Below, in pieces: positions 1 to 10,570 of a stretch of DNA of 64,000 nucleotides. The notes beneath the pieces were generated by a model. That model was not told the DNA's origin. It ran no database searches and was given only the letters and a program-made list of their open reading frames with translations. The stretch is from Acanthornis magna (taxonomy: Eukaryota > Chordata > Aves > Passeriformes > Acanthizidae), in contig JAWUZG010000005.1 of NCBI GenBank assembly GCA_036785705.1, positions 3,595,501 through 3,659,500 on the forward strand, given 5' to 3'. Each line of letters opens with the position of its first letter. Positions within the stretch are counted from its first letter, which is position 1. The translations under genes were made by a program, and so were the position numbers.

Positions 1-1799
1 ATTATTTCTGACAATTAACAAAATTACAAGTACAAAGTCCTGCTTATTGGCAAATAAAATGTGCTGGAATCTGCCTGCCTTCTTCATGTAATAGTCCCTG
101 AGCTGGCTCCCCAGTGGGATTTTTCACAACAAAATGAGCTGGTTTGTGCCCAAAAAGCATGTAATAATAAAACTTTCCCTTATAAAGCTTATATTGTGCA
201 ACACATCTTGTTTATTTGCGTAAACGTATATTGTGCACTTGTGGATGGATCAAACCTGAGGTCAGAATTATTAGAGAACTACCACAGTTCCATGAACACA
301 AAATCCATCCTTAGCAATAAAACGTCCCAGGACTCCTGGCAGGTGCTGTGCCTGAAAGGGTGGATGCCATGCAAATCCCAATGGCTGGGAGAAGGGAAAA
401 CTCTCACCATTCACCTGGTGCAAAGCTGCAGACCCACAAAACCTTCAAAGAATGTGAGTAACTCACAGGCACAGGGTGCACATGTAAAAGATGACAGCTC
501 CTGTATGTTAGCTCAAGTGGAAAGCTTGGAAACGCTACAAACCCAGCAAACGTTGCTGTGTGTAAGTTTTAATGGAAAACAGAGTAGAAGAATGACACAG
601 CAACTGACCTTGACAGTTTTGCAGGGATAGTGTTTCCGTGAAGAGCACTGGTTATTCCCACTGAGTGCCACAGGACTGTCCAACAGGAGACAGAGGTCTT
701 CTAATTTTTTATTTCTCAAATGCAAGAATTTGTTGAGGAGGATGCAAAATGGAAGCTGCTTTTAAATGTAAACCATTTAAATATGGTTCCCACATAACCT
801 GAAGCTATTGCTCTGATTTTTGCTTCTCTGATTCCATCCATCCTTTGTTTTCATTTGCAGGTTTCAAAAACTGACCAGTCAGGTAATAGAATTTATCTGT
901 TTTACACAGGTAAAAAGCACCATGGAAGAGGCAAGAATTAGGCTCCTGCTATTTAATAATTTCTTTATCACCTTTGTAATTTTAACAGAGGATAGATATT
1001 GATATTGACTTTCCCTTTGGCCTTTAACCAAATAGCCAAATGTGTGCACTGGTGTCAGTAACAACATCTGGGAGGATCTATAGGAAAAAATAGCAGAAGT
1101 GCATCTTGTTGAGGCTTTTCTTTCCCTTTGAGAGTAAATTTCTGCATATTTCACTTGACAAAAAGTCTTCTTTATTTCTGACCACATATTTCTTTACCCA
1201 ATTTGATGCTATACTGTTCATTGTGAGGAAAGACAAAACCTTCGCTCCTTTACCTGGTGCTTTCAGTCAAAATGTGTGAGCAGCAACTGAACACCCTTCA
1301 AACCCTCGTTAAAACATACCTGCATATTTCATCACGTTTATGGCAAGGCTTAAATGGGGCTCCCGACAGCTTAGATTCTCTTAACTCCAATGTTTTAATG
1401 AAACCAACAGTGGGGATCAAAGGTTTCTCTCATACTCTGTTTCCTTACTAAGTGCATAAGGTCCAGCTGAGCTAAATGTCACATTCTGACTTGCTTGATT
1501 TAGCCCTGCTATTTAGTAGTAATTATGGACAGAAGTCTCATTTAGGTGTATTGATCCAGTCTTTAACATGAGGAATAAATTCAGCAGCTGAGCTATGGAA
1601 AACACTGGATGAATTCTCAATTCATGGCTCTCCATAAAGAACAAAGGAGCAGCAACACATTTGCTGTAGCACCAATTCTCACACACGTATGTCTGGAGTT
1701 AAACACGCTAAAAAAAGCTTCTCCTCGGGGAGAAGCCACAGCACGAGCAACAAAAATCCTGTAGCCCATCAATAAAGCCATGGAGGAGGAAGGTTCCAA
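1..1799. other. Intergenic, no feature recognised
   Basis: AT-rich non-coding sequence. A 189-residue + frame (61-630) exists, but its composition and lack of any recognisable domain argue that it is chance. Confidence 0.6.
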
Positions 1800-2025
1800 T
1801 CTTGCCTCCATGGGAGTCAGTATCCCAATTCGGGAAAGCATTTAATCATATGTTTCGGTCCATCAGAATTCATGAGAGTCCTTAAGCATGTGCTTATTTT
1901 TAAAAGATGCTTAAGTGCCATTGATTTCAAGTACATGTGTAAGTGCTGTCCTCAATATAAATGATTTCTGAAACCAGCGTTGATGGGAGTTTTATCACTG
2001 ATTTTAATAAGAGCAGAACAGGAAC
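1800..2025. repeat. Ancient amniote interspersed repeat
   Basis: Phrases typical of an old repeat widespread in reptile and bird DNA are visible: CAGTATCCCAATTCGGGAAAG, CTTAAGCATGTGCTTA, TTAAGTGCCATTGATTTCAA and GTTGATGGGAGTTTTATCAC. The family name is not assigned from memory. It is diverged and non-coding. Confidence 0.6.
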
Positions 2026-2364
2026 TGAAGAATTTAAGAATCCCGAATGCTTATCCAAATTGAATGTCAACATGACAATAAGGGAAGTATAATCATGGAA
2101 TGTTCCATATTTATATTTCTGCTACCTAAGTAAAGAAATTCTGAAATTAATGAAAAATCCTAAGCTCCGTGCGAACAAAAGACATCTATCACTGAAGAGA
2201 GAAGAACTTCTCTATCTCTGTATCACCCTAAATTTTTACCTTTACATATAGTTTCTCATTTTAGAGGTTTGTGGTGGGTTTTTTAAAGACTAACAATACA
2301 ATTTTCTGGTTAGATATACTTATTTTTTAAGTTATAAAAAAATCCATAATATAATTCTATGAGA
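2026..2364. other. Intergenic, no feature recognised
   Basis: Short AT-rich gap between an old repeat and a tandem repeat. Nothing else was seen. Confidence 0.6.
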
Positions 2365-2632
2365 GTTACCATAATAGACTGTAACAGCTGCTATGGTCTA
2401 TTGTGTAAATAAGTAATTACAGAATTTACAGACTATCATGTAAATATGTAATTATGGACTTTTTAAAATGTGCATTATTTCCTCGATAGTCTATCGTTTA
2501 AATATGTAATTATGGACTTTAAAACATGTATTATTTACTCAGACTGCAACAGCTCCTTGGGACAGAGCTGTTCTGGCCTATTGGGTAAACATGTAATTAC
2601 GGAAATTTTAAAAATATGTATTATTTATTTGC
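2365..2632. repeat. Degenerate tandem repeat, about four copies of about 55 bp
   Basis: A unit built on GTCTATTGTGTAAATATGTAATTA, GGACTTT and TAAAATGTGCATTATTT recurs from about 2390, 2430, 2488 and 2578. The first and last copies carry an extra CTG(T/C)AACAGCT segment. Copies differ by several substitutions and indels, so this is an old local array. Confidence 0.75.
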
Positions 2633-3179
2633 CAGTGCTGCTGTCAATACATCATGGCAGCCATTTGGAAGTGGGTATCATATAGTCAATATTCTGTCAA
2701 GTTTTCATTAGTCACTTGAAGTAACTCTGCCTATTCTGGTCTGGTCCAAGGGAAGAAACATTCCCAAGTATGTGCTTCTGGTGTAGTTTAATCCCAGAGG
2801 AATCCAGTTTTTTTATCTGGGAGACCACTCCACAGTGAGAATCCCAGTGCTGGAAGTGGACCTGATCCCTGCAAGCATTTTTCTTGATTTCAACTAAAAC
2901 ATCAAGGCAGGAACACCCACAGAACACACTCCATGGTGCCACTTGCACCCCAATTTCTGTGCCTCTTAAGCAGGAGACAGGTTGGAGCAATTTGTGTGGC
3001 ATTTTTGTAATATACAGAACTATGAATTCCAGATATGCTTTCAATGACAAGAAAATATTCTTCAAAGTGGTGGGGCAAACTTATTAAGGGGGTTTCACTC
3101 ATCCAAGATGGAACTTCAAAGACATTATTATTCCAAAAAAGGGGTAATTACCATTACCATTAAATATTTATGTTTCTAA

Positions 3180-3270
3180 ATTACCCATAGGCCCCAATCA
3201 GAGATGAATTCTAGGTGCTCTGCAAACATTTATGAATATCCCAACCTCAAAGACTTCACAATTTAAGAAA
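3180..3270. repeat. Ancient amniote interspersed repeat fragment
   Basis: The sequence around AGGCCCCAATCAGAG, CTAGGTGCTCTGCAAACA and AAAGACTTCACAATTTAAG resembles a very common old amniote repeat (the form GTGCTGTACAAACA with AGAGCTTACAATCTAA). The fragment is short and diverged. Confidence 0.45.
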
Positions 3271-4310
3271 TATTTTCGAATATATTACACTATATAGAAT
3301 GATTTTAGAAGCACAATGGATGTGGTCGTAGGCCAAAATGTATGCACTGAGTTTATGATCTGCTGTGTCTGCATCTATTTACCAATAATTCTAACATTTA
3401 GGCATGATTTTCCTAATAGACCCCAGCAAAAAGCAGAACCAGAATAACTTATTCTCGTAAATATATGACAGTTATGTAGCATGGGACTGTGTTACACTAC
3501 AAACAATTCTGTCCTCACATTGCAAATAGGAGTGGAATTGTCATTTACCTAAAATTATCTCCTCACCTAGAAAAGGAGAGAGAAGAAAGATAAAACTGAA
3601 GAAGAGAAAAAATATTTTACAGATAAGGAACACTGCCATAGTAAGACACATTTATTATTCATTTTTACTGATGTTACCTTCCCCATAGTCTCCAAGCCTG
3701 GTGTAATAATAAAGCCCTAAGAACTGAAACGAAACAGAAAACAAGAAGAGTACTGACAAAGCCAAAATCATTCCCATCCTGATGAGAGGTGGCAGGGCAC
3801 TGGCTGGAGTTAGACTGAGTCCAGCTAAGCCAGCTCAAGCCCTCGGGGTGGGTCTGGACTAACCAGTGCAAGGCTGGAACCTGACCTCTCAGGAACAGGG
3901 GGAGAACCTAGGATTGCTCAGGCTTGAGAGGGGATGACTGGCAGGGACACAGTGAAGTTCTCTGGATACGTGAGAAGACAGAAAGGAGTGAACAGACTCC
4001 TCTTTATGTCCAATTTAGATGGAACAAGTGGTAATGAAATTCAATATGTCAAGGGAGATTTAGGTCAATGGGGTGCCCAGGAATACTGCAAAATCTTTGC
4101 GGCAGAAGGTTTCTAAGAACAGAGTGAACAAACTTCCATCAATAATGCCACAGCTATCCTGCCTTTGAGAAAGGAAGATGGACTCCACATCCTTTCTTTG
4201 CTGGTTTCTACAGGGCTTTTTGCTCCAGAACTGACCACAAGTCCACAGCTGTAGACTCAGTTTTATGCCTAAAAGACCAATGAAACCCACTGAAATTTTA
4301 ACAACAAAGA

Positions 4311-4412
4311 CCTAAGGAAAAAAAAAACCAACAAAAAACCCCAAACCAAAACAAACAAACCCCCCCCCCCCAAAAAAACCACCAAACAAACAAACAAAAA
4401 AAACCCTCAATC
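4311..4412. repeat. A/C-rich low-complexity tract
   Basis: AAAC/AAAAACC-type repeats with a run of 12 C at 4360-4371. It is simple sequence with no coding meaning. Confidence 0.9.
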
Positions 4413-5112
4413 ATATGAACCTTTGATACAATCTAAATAATGTGTATTTCAAAAGCTTATTTCATATTAGGTCTCCTGATCAACAATGTCCTGCCCCCTA
4501 CCCAGAGTCTGGCAGCCCATACTCAAAGACAGCTCTGAAAAGGGGCCAGATTGCACCAGGTTGTTTTCAACTGGGAGAAAGCGATGTGTGGGAAGATACT
4601 TTCTTATCTCCATATATGTACCATGAACATATATGTTATTTTCAACTTTAAAAAGGTCACAGTTTATTTCAGAAAGGTAGAAAAAAATTGTTTCATCCCA
4701 ATCTATCGTTCATTTAGCAAGAGAAAAAAAAGCTGGCGAGAAAATGTATAGGAGAAAGGAACAGCCTGAACAAGTGATAAATGTGGGTGCTGTCACAATG
4801 AGGACCAACAATCCACATCTGGAACACAGGAGCTGTGAAATCTCCAGCCATGATGAGGATTTTCAGCTCCCTGTGATGAGTTCCACTGACCATGGATTTT
4901 CTGTAATAACAGGCCTGGCTTTCTAACAGCAGCTGGATATTGCTGTTCTCTGGGTACTTCACCACCTGTATAAAGCAGGTGAGTTTCAAGAACTTGTAGG
5001 AAGAGTCTCTGCAGGCTTGGAACCACACACTGGGATTCCCTTCCAGATGCTGGGAATCTGCCACAGTCCTCGCTCTCCGGAGCTGTTTATTCTGGAGTTC
5101 AGCCTGCATTTG

Positions 5113-5221
5113 CAAGGTCATGCCGGATGCTACTCGTCACACTGTGCTGCCTATGCGTGAAATCCTCATTTTGCGCAAAGCTCACAAATATACATTCATG
5201 TCATAGCACCTTAATGTCCAG
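5113..5221 (+). repeat. Local repeat family, copy A
   Basis: A 109-bp segment from CAAGGTCATGCC to AATGTCCA matches 6703-6811 end to end with no length change. A shorter relative lies at 5471-5553. The core is CACTGTGCTGCCTATGCGTG then AAATCCTCATTTTG. The copies differ at roughly one base in five by eye. The element is of unknown family. Confidence 0.75.
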
Positions 5222-5470
5222 GGATGGTTTGAACATGCCAAAGCAAGGGGGGCTGCCCCACATGCTCTGTCTCAGTGTGGCAAAACAAGGCCACGTGGGA
5301 AGTTGTCTGTTGGAGACTGGAAATCTTATGGGGATGTTTCTGGAACTAGGTGGAGGGGAAAATGTAGACCTTGCCTTGTGTGTCTGCAATTAGTTATGTG
5401 TGAAGTAGACACACCAAAATGTGAAGCAGTGTCCATTTTGTAGCAGCAATTATTATTGTGAAGCCATTTT

Positions 5471-5553
5471 CAAGGTGGGATTATGGGCACTAAACCGCTG
5501 GGACTGGCTGTGCTGCCCATGCGTTAAATCCTCATTTTGTGCAGACTTAATGA
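5471..5553 (+). repeat. Local repeat family, copy B (partial)
   Basis: It starts CAAGGTGGGATTATGGGCAC. It rejoins copy A at TGTGCTGCCCATGCGTTAAA and TCCTCATTTTGTGCAGA, and then diverges. It has about 8 extra bases before the core relative to copy A. Confidence 0.65.
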
Positions 5554-6702
5554 AAAAGATAGTTTCTTGTAATATGTTCTGTTTTGTCAGTTGCCCCTAC
5601 ACAACAGTATAGGGATGCTTTCTTTGTGCTTAATACATGCAGTGATAATTTTTTCACATGCTCTTTCTGTAAACGTTCCACCACAAAACATTCTGTTAAA
5701 CTGGAATTAAGGTTGTAAATATGCATTAATAAGTTAGAGCAAATTCTGTCCTAATTGCCTGCCCACACACCCTCACTGCCGTTGATGAAGAAAAACCTAC
5801 CGAAGACCATTACAAGCTGGGTTCTCATCCCAGAAATGTTACTCTATCTCCACATACAGGGGTATGACAAAGAATCAAATCCTGTGCTGAAGTTTGTAAG
5901 AAACACACGCTTGAGTATCAGGAATGCAAGATTTCCCTCCTACTTTACAAACATAAAGGAAGGGATTGCAAAAGCACTTGTCAGTGGCCTAAATCTGCTC
6001 TCCTTGGAGTAAATGGCATTTTCACCTCTGGCAGTAGACCTAAGCCAGTAATCCCTCCTTTTGGAAACCCTATCCTGGGAGACTTGAATTAAACAAATCC
6101 TATCCTTTGTGATTCAAATTAAACAAAACAGTTTGGGTTTCTTTTGTTCCCTGAGCTAATGTCTTTGTACAGTCTCATCAGCCTTTCACCTACAGTTACA
6201 TCACAGGATGAACCACACATCAGAGTGATCCCAAATTTACTTTCTGTTCCAGCCACATAAAATATATCCTACTGGCAAAATTCTCTGCTAATTCCTTCAG
6301 GAATCAGTCAGTATTATTTTCCCTCTTAGACCTGACAGATCTGTCCATTCCCGTGGCTGAAATTAATTTTTTTTCCGTTTCATAAGATCATATTTTATTA
6401 TCAACATATTAGGAGGGAGAACAGTATCAGAGAGTAGGCAAATCAGATAATAATTAACAGAAAATTAAATAACAGTAATTAATAATGATACCTTTAAACT
6501 AATCTCAGAATGATAATACAAAAATTCACAATGCTGTTGTGAAGCTTCGTTTATTCCTACCTGTAATTTACTTTGAGGTCTTAGCATAAAAGGTGCTTAG
6601 AATTGAAAAATATCATTATTAGCATAAAAATGAGGTATGTTCTATTTATTTTGGGTATTAATTTAGCAGAATATATTATTACACAACTTTATACTGTAAG
6701 CG
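5554..6702. other. Intergenic, no feature recognised
   Basis: AT-rich sequence between copies B and C of the local repeat. Short ORFs only. Confidence 0.6.
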
Positions 6703-6811
6703 CAAGGTCACACAGGATATGACTTGTCACACTGTGTTGCCTATGCATGAAATCCTCATTTTGTGCAGAGCTCTGAAATATATATTCATGTCAGAATATC
6801 TTACTGTCCAG
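6703..6811 (+). repeat. Local repeat family, copy C
   Basis: Same 109-bp span as copy A, from CAAGGTCACACAGGATATGA to TTACTGTCCA, through TGTTGCCTATGCATGAAATC and CTCATTTTGTGCAGAGCTC. The constant offset of 1590 bp at both ends shows that no net indel has occurred between copies A and C. Confidence 0.75.
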
Positions 6812-8929
6812 CGACAGCCCCAGAGTTTCATTCTATTACATACTGAGGAAAGAGATTCAGCATCATTTGAGAGGTCTCTTCTTCTCTCAATACCCGAATG
6901 AACTCTCATTAATCAAAAACCTACAAACACTCACCACAAGAGAGCCAGCCCCAGTAATGCCCTCCTCAGCCTGAGACATGATGATATCCATTCCACCAGC
7001 ATTGTTTTATCACTTTGGTGTGACTGTCGTGGTCAAACAGCCAAAACACAGCATTGATTCTACAGTTACTAGAAAACAGAACTTCACAATAAATGAGTGG
7101 AATTGTTTCTAGGGAGGGAATTTCTCTGGCACTGCCACTGTTGCACTTAGTGCACAGACTTCAAGACAGATAATACATCCTTCTCCAAACTTCCAGTCAG
7201 CCTAGGAGCACACACTGGAAGTTCACGCTCTGCTAACACTGAACCCACTGATGTTTGTAGTTTGATAAAGAGGAGTTAACTCTCTTAACCACCTACCTAT
7301 TGTTTTGCCCAGCTTTAGATGTTTTTCCACTCTAAACATATTCATACTGCAGAAGCAGAAACAAAATTATTTCAATGCTATGTGTCAGGGCAGACTTTTT
7401 TTTTAGTTTCTTTTTTTTTAGCAGCTATAAAATTGAGATTTTTGTATAAACAGTTTTAAGTGGGACACCTTGCTCAACGAAATCCTTAAATCTAAGGCAA
7501 TGTCAGTTTGCATTGAGAAATATTACCTTGGTCTTCAATAGCACAGTAGAAAGCAACATCAGTTTAGAGATCAGAGCAGATCACCAGTGTAGCCTCCAGA
7601 TCAGAACAGCAGGTTTGACATGATACTCAAGCAAATAGCCAGAACAGAACAGCAATTAACAGTTAACAGGCCACTTAAATTAAGAGCTTTCCTTGAGAAA
7701 ACACCCTCAGACCTTCAGAGACTCAAGGAAGTAAAGTGGCAAAAGATCGAAGTGCATGGGGAATTTCTTCAATAGGTCTTTTATCCACAGAATGTACAAA
7801 CCCAGAAAAGCCTGGCCAAAATGTCAATGCAAGGGAATGTAGCTGCACCGAGGAGGGAATAAAGAGAGGAAAGGAAACAAGAGATTTTGAGTAATGACCT
7901 TCTAAGCAATGGAAATGTAACTTTCTTCACTGATGTCTCCAGAGCCAAAATTTTGCATGGCTTGACATTTGGCACTAGCCTGCGTTTTGTACCCTTGTCA
8001 TCCAACATGTCACCACAACACCTGGGAATGGAAGACAGACAAGGGCCAGCCACAGACCTTGGTCAGGCCACTGATCTCTCTTAGTGCCCCCAGACTTGGC
8101 AAAGGGGCACACACACTGAGAACCAAAGCCACAGTCCCTGGACAAACATACCCAGCTGTGGCACCCATAAGCACCGCCAGCCATTTCTATTTCACTCACT
8201 GTTTCAGTGCACCACCACCACCACTGTGTCGATATGAACACAGGCTTCTCACCATCACAAAACACACTACTCTACAATCCACTCCCACAAATGAGCATAA
8301 AAAGTGAATGTCTCAAACTCCCAGTCCCAAACCCTTTTTCATTTACACTGCCTCATAACTGTACAATATAGAGCATTTTTCTTTTATTCATGAATTTGAC
8401 CTCCACAAACTTTTTAAGTCAAACAGTTCAAAGAGTTAATAAAGATGTATCTTTGCTACCTCTCTCATCTCACAAAGCTCAATGCACTTTGAATTTGGAA
8501 CAGATAGGAGCACAGTCTCAGAAATATTTGTAGGTTCAGCACTGCGACAGATAAAGCCTGGAACCAACCAAGTGTCTTCCCCAGACCCTGCATCCTTCTA
8601 CCTCAGAAGTAATTTTGCTGGCTCTTCTGCTGCCAGCCTCCACTCTGACAAAACAGCTGCAAAGCTCTGGAAGCAATACATGCATCTCCCAAACATTCCA
8701 ATATAGGGATAAGTGTAGTGCAGCAGGACTCACAGCCAGTGTGTTCGGGTCACAAAACCAGGGGGACTCCACTGCCCCTTAGCCACAGCCAGGAGGGCAG
8801 AGGTGCCAAATTAGTTTTACAGCTTTCTAGCACTGAGATGTGTCTGGGGCCAGGAGACTTTTTGATGGACGCATGGGAGCAACACTTGCAGTCTGCTTGA
8901 AAGGGTCATTTCCACATTTCACAGCAGCG
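6812..8929. other. Intergenic, no feature recognised
   Basis: Ordinary non-coding sequence. GC content rises towards the CpG island from about 8500. ORFs of 60-112 residues around 7900-8300 overlap one another on both strands and show no domain. Confidence 0.55.
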
Positions 8930-9429
8930 GCCTATGGCGGGGGGGGGGGGGCAGTGTCAGATCAGCAGTCTGGGGGCTGGTGTTGGCAGGGGGAGGGACC
9001 CAGGAGCCTTTCTGCCTGTTTCGGGGGTGGGGGGTAGGAGTGGAACACAGTTTTGAGTAGCACCAAAAGCAGCTAGACCCATTACTCGATTAAGGGAGGT
9101 TGGGAGCAAGAGGGTTTTGGGGGATAAAATGTTAGGTGTGCAGATGTTTTACTGCAAGAAGATCGGGGTTGGTGCTGGTTGGGGGTGAAGCTGTTTGCAG
9201 ACAAGGGTGTTTGGGAGCGAGGGAGACTGGAACAAAAGCACTGGGGGCAAGGATGTCTGGAAGCAAGGGCAAGGACCATTAAGATGAGGGTGTTGGAGGC
9301 TGATGGCACTTGGGGGATTAAGGGCATTTGCAGAGTAAAAGCATTTGGGGGAGAGGGCATTAGGGTCAAGGGTATTTGGCAGCTAGCACGTTTCGGGGTG
9401 AGGGTGTTTTGGGGAGAGGGGTTCTGCGC
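8930..9429. repeat. G-rich degenerate repeat beside the CpG island
   Basis: A run of 12-13 G at 8939-8951 is followed by about 450 bp with recurring GGGTGTTTGGGGG and AAGGGCATTTGG-type phrases on the + strand. It looks like an old, degenerate minisatellite. The + strand has many runs of three or more G, so G-quadruplex formation is possible. ORFs across it are composition artefacts. Confidence 0.6.
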
Positions 9430-9945
9430 TTCTGCCAGCTCCCGGCCGCCTCCGCCGGTGCCCACGTTCGCTCTGCGCTGCGGCTCTCGGACACCGGCAA
9501 AAGGAGCCGCATCGAGCCGCCCCCGCCACCCTCCCCGCGTCTCCCCCGCTGCCCATTTCGGGGCCTCTAGCTCCCCACGAGCGGAGCCCCGCGACGGTGC
9601 GGGCGCGGCGGCGGAGCCCCCCCCGCGGCCGGGCGGGCAGTTCCCTGCGCCCGGCGGGGCACGGCGGCGGCGGCGGGCGGGGGGCGCGGGGGGCGGCCGC
9701 GGGGGCGGAGCCGCCAGTCAGCGCCGGGCGCCGTGACCCCGGGGCGGGGGCGGGGACGGGCACGGGGACAGGGACGGGCACGGGGACAGGCGGCCCCTGG
9801 CCGGCGCGGCGGCGAGCGCAGCCCGTGTCCCCCCCCCGCGACACAGACACACACAGACACACACAGACACGCATCGGGCGGGGGGAGCTGCTCGCCCCCG
9901 CCCCAGCGCCCGCCCGGGTCCGGCCGCCGCAAGCTCCGCACTTAC

Positions 9946-10081
9946 CCGGGCCGCGGCGAGGTGTCGGCGGGCGGGCTCCGGCGAGCCGCGACTGCGGGGG
10001 GCCGGGGGGGGGCCGCTTGGGTTTGGGGGGGGTTCCGTAATCCAAGAGGCTTTGGGCTGCCAAATGTAAACACTCCGCCAT
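9946..10081 (-). CDS. Possible 5' coding exon of an unidentified minus-strand transcript
   Basis: On the minus strand an ATG at 10081-10079 (context aaatcATGG) opens a frame beginning MAECLHLAAQSLLDYG. The frame becomes proline/arginine-rich and reaches a consensus donor CGG|GTAAGT, with the exon end at 9946 and GT at 9945-9944. The first 16 codons are not GC-driven in composition, unlike what follows. I do not recognise the peptide. No second exon can be located in the window. It could equally be the first exon of a lncRNA with a chance ATG. The longer 232-residue reading through the donor is GC-rich low-complexity and is not accepted. Confidence 0.22.
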
Positions 10082-10129
10082 GATTTCTTTGTTTAGATAA
10101 TTGAACCTGCCTCCCTCTCCCTCGCCTGC

Positions 10130-10310
10130 TCTCGCTCGCTTTTATTTATTTATTTCCCCCCCTCCCGTCATCATCATCATCATCATTATGGCTTGTGTGG
10201 GGTGTTTTTCTTTTCTTTCTTTCTTTTTTTTTTAAGGTTGGTTATTTACTAGCTGCATTTATCAACTGCCGGTTTTACAAATATTTCTATATATATATAT
10301 ATTGATCTTT
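10130..10310. repeat. Simple-sequence cluster right of the CpG island core
   Basis: The segment holds a TTTATTTATTTATTT run (about 10140), (TCA)n at 10168-10187, a CT/T-rich tract at 10206-10234 and a TA run at about 10288-10302. If the minus-strand transcript is real, this would be its 5' UTR or promoter side. Confidence 0.75.
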
Positions 10311-10570
10311 GAATATATCCCTATGGGTGGGCGGTGGGAGGCATGAAGGACAGGAAGTTGTTCCCGCAGGTTTGGGGGTTGCGGTTGTTCCTCCTGCCTC
10401 GGCTGCCGGGGCCGGCGGGGCCGGGGGCAGCGGCCGCATCACCTCCCGCAGCGCCCGGTGCTCCCCGGGAGCAGGCAGCGGTTCCAAAGGCATCGCCCGC
10501 TCCGGCGGGAAGGAAGGATGCTGTGTGCAGGGGGGCGACGGATGGAAACTTCCAGCATTAAGTTTCTTCA

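Larger units (their letters stand above)
2633..5112. other. Intergenic with old repeat and low-complexity block
   Basis: No gene was recognised. A 135-residue minus-strand frame (4714-5121) has varied, non-repetitive composition but no identifiable domain. Smaller features inside this stretch are listed separately. Confidence 0.5.
9430..10570. promoter_or_regulatory. Orphan CpG island about 45 kb upstream of FANCL
   Basis: 9430-10080 is extremely G+C and CpG rich, with GC boxes (GGGGCGGGGGCGGGG near 9739-9755), a GGGACGGGCACG minisatellite-like run (9745-9790) and a CACACAGACA repeat (9840-9870). A shorter CpG-rich patch follows at about 10390-10520, with an ETS-like CAGGAAGTTG at about 10350. 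Islands like this normally mark a transcription start. The rest of the left half of the window is AT-rich, so this stands out. Which strand is transcribed is not certain; minus is suggested by the splice donor described separately. Confidence 0.75.

Noticed and set aside
9383..10081. 232-residue minus-strand protein over the CpG island
   Set aside because: Most of it is GC-rich Pro/Arg/Ala low complexity lying past a good splice donor. Only the part before the donor is kept, as a weak candidate.
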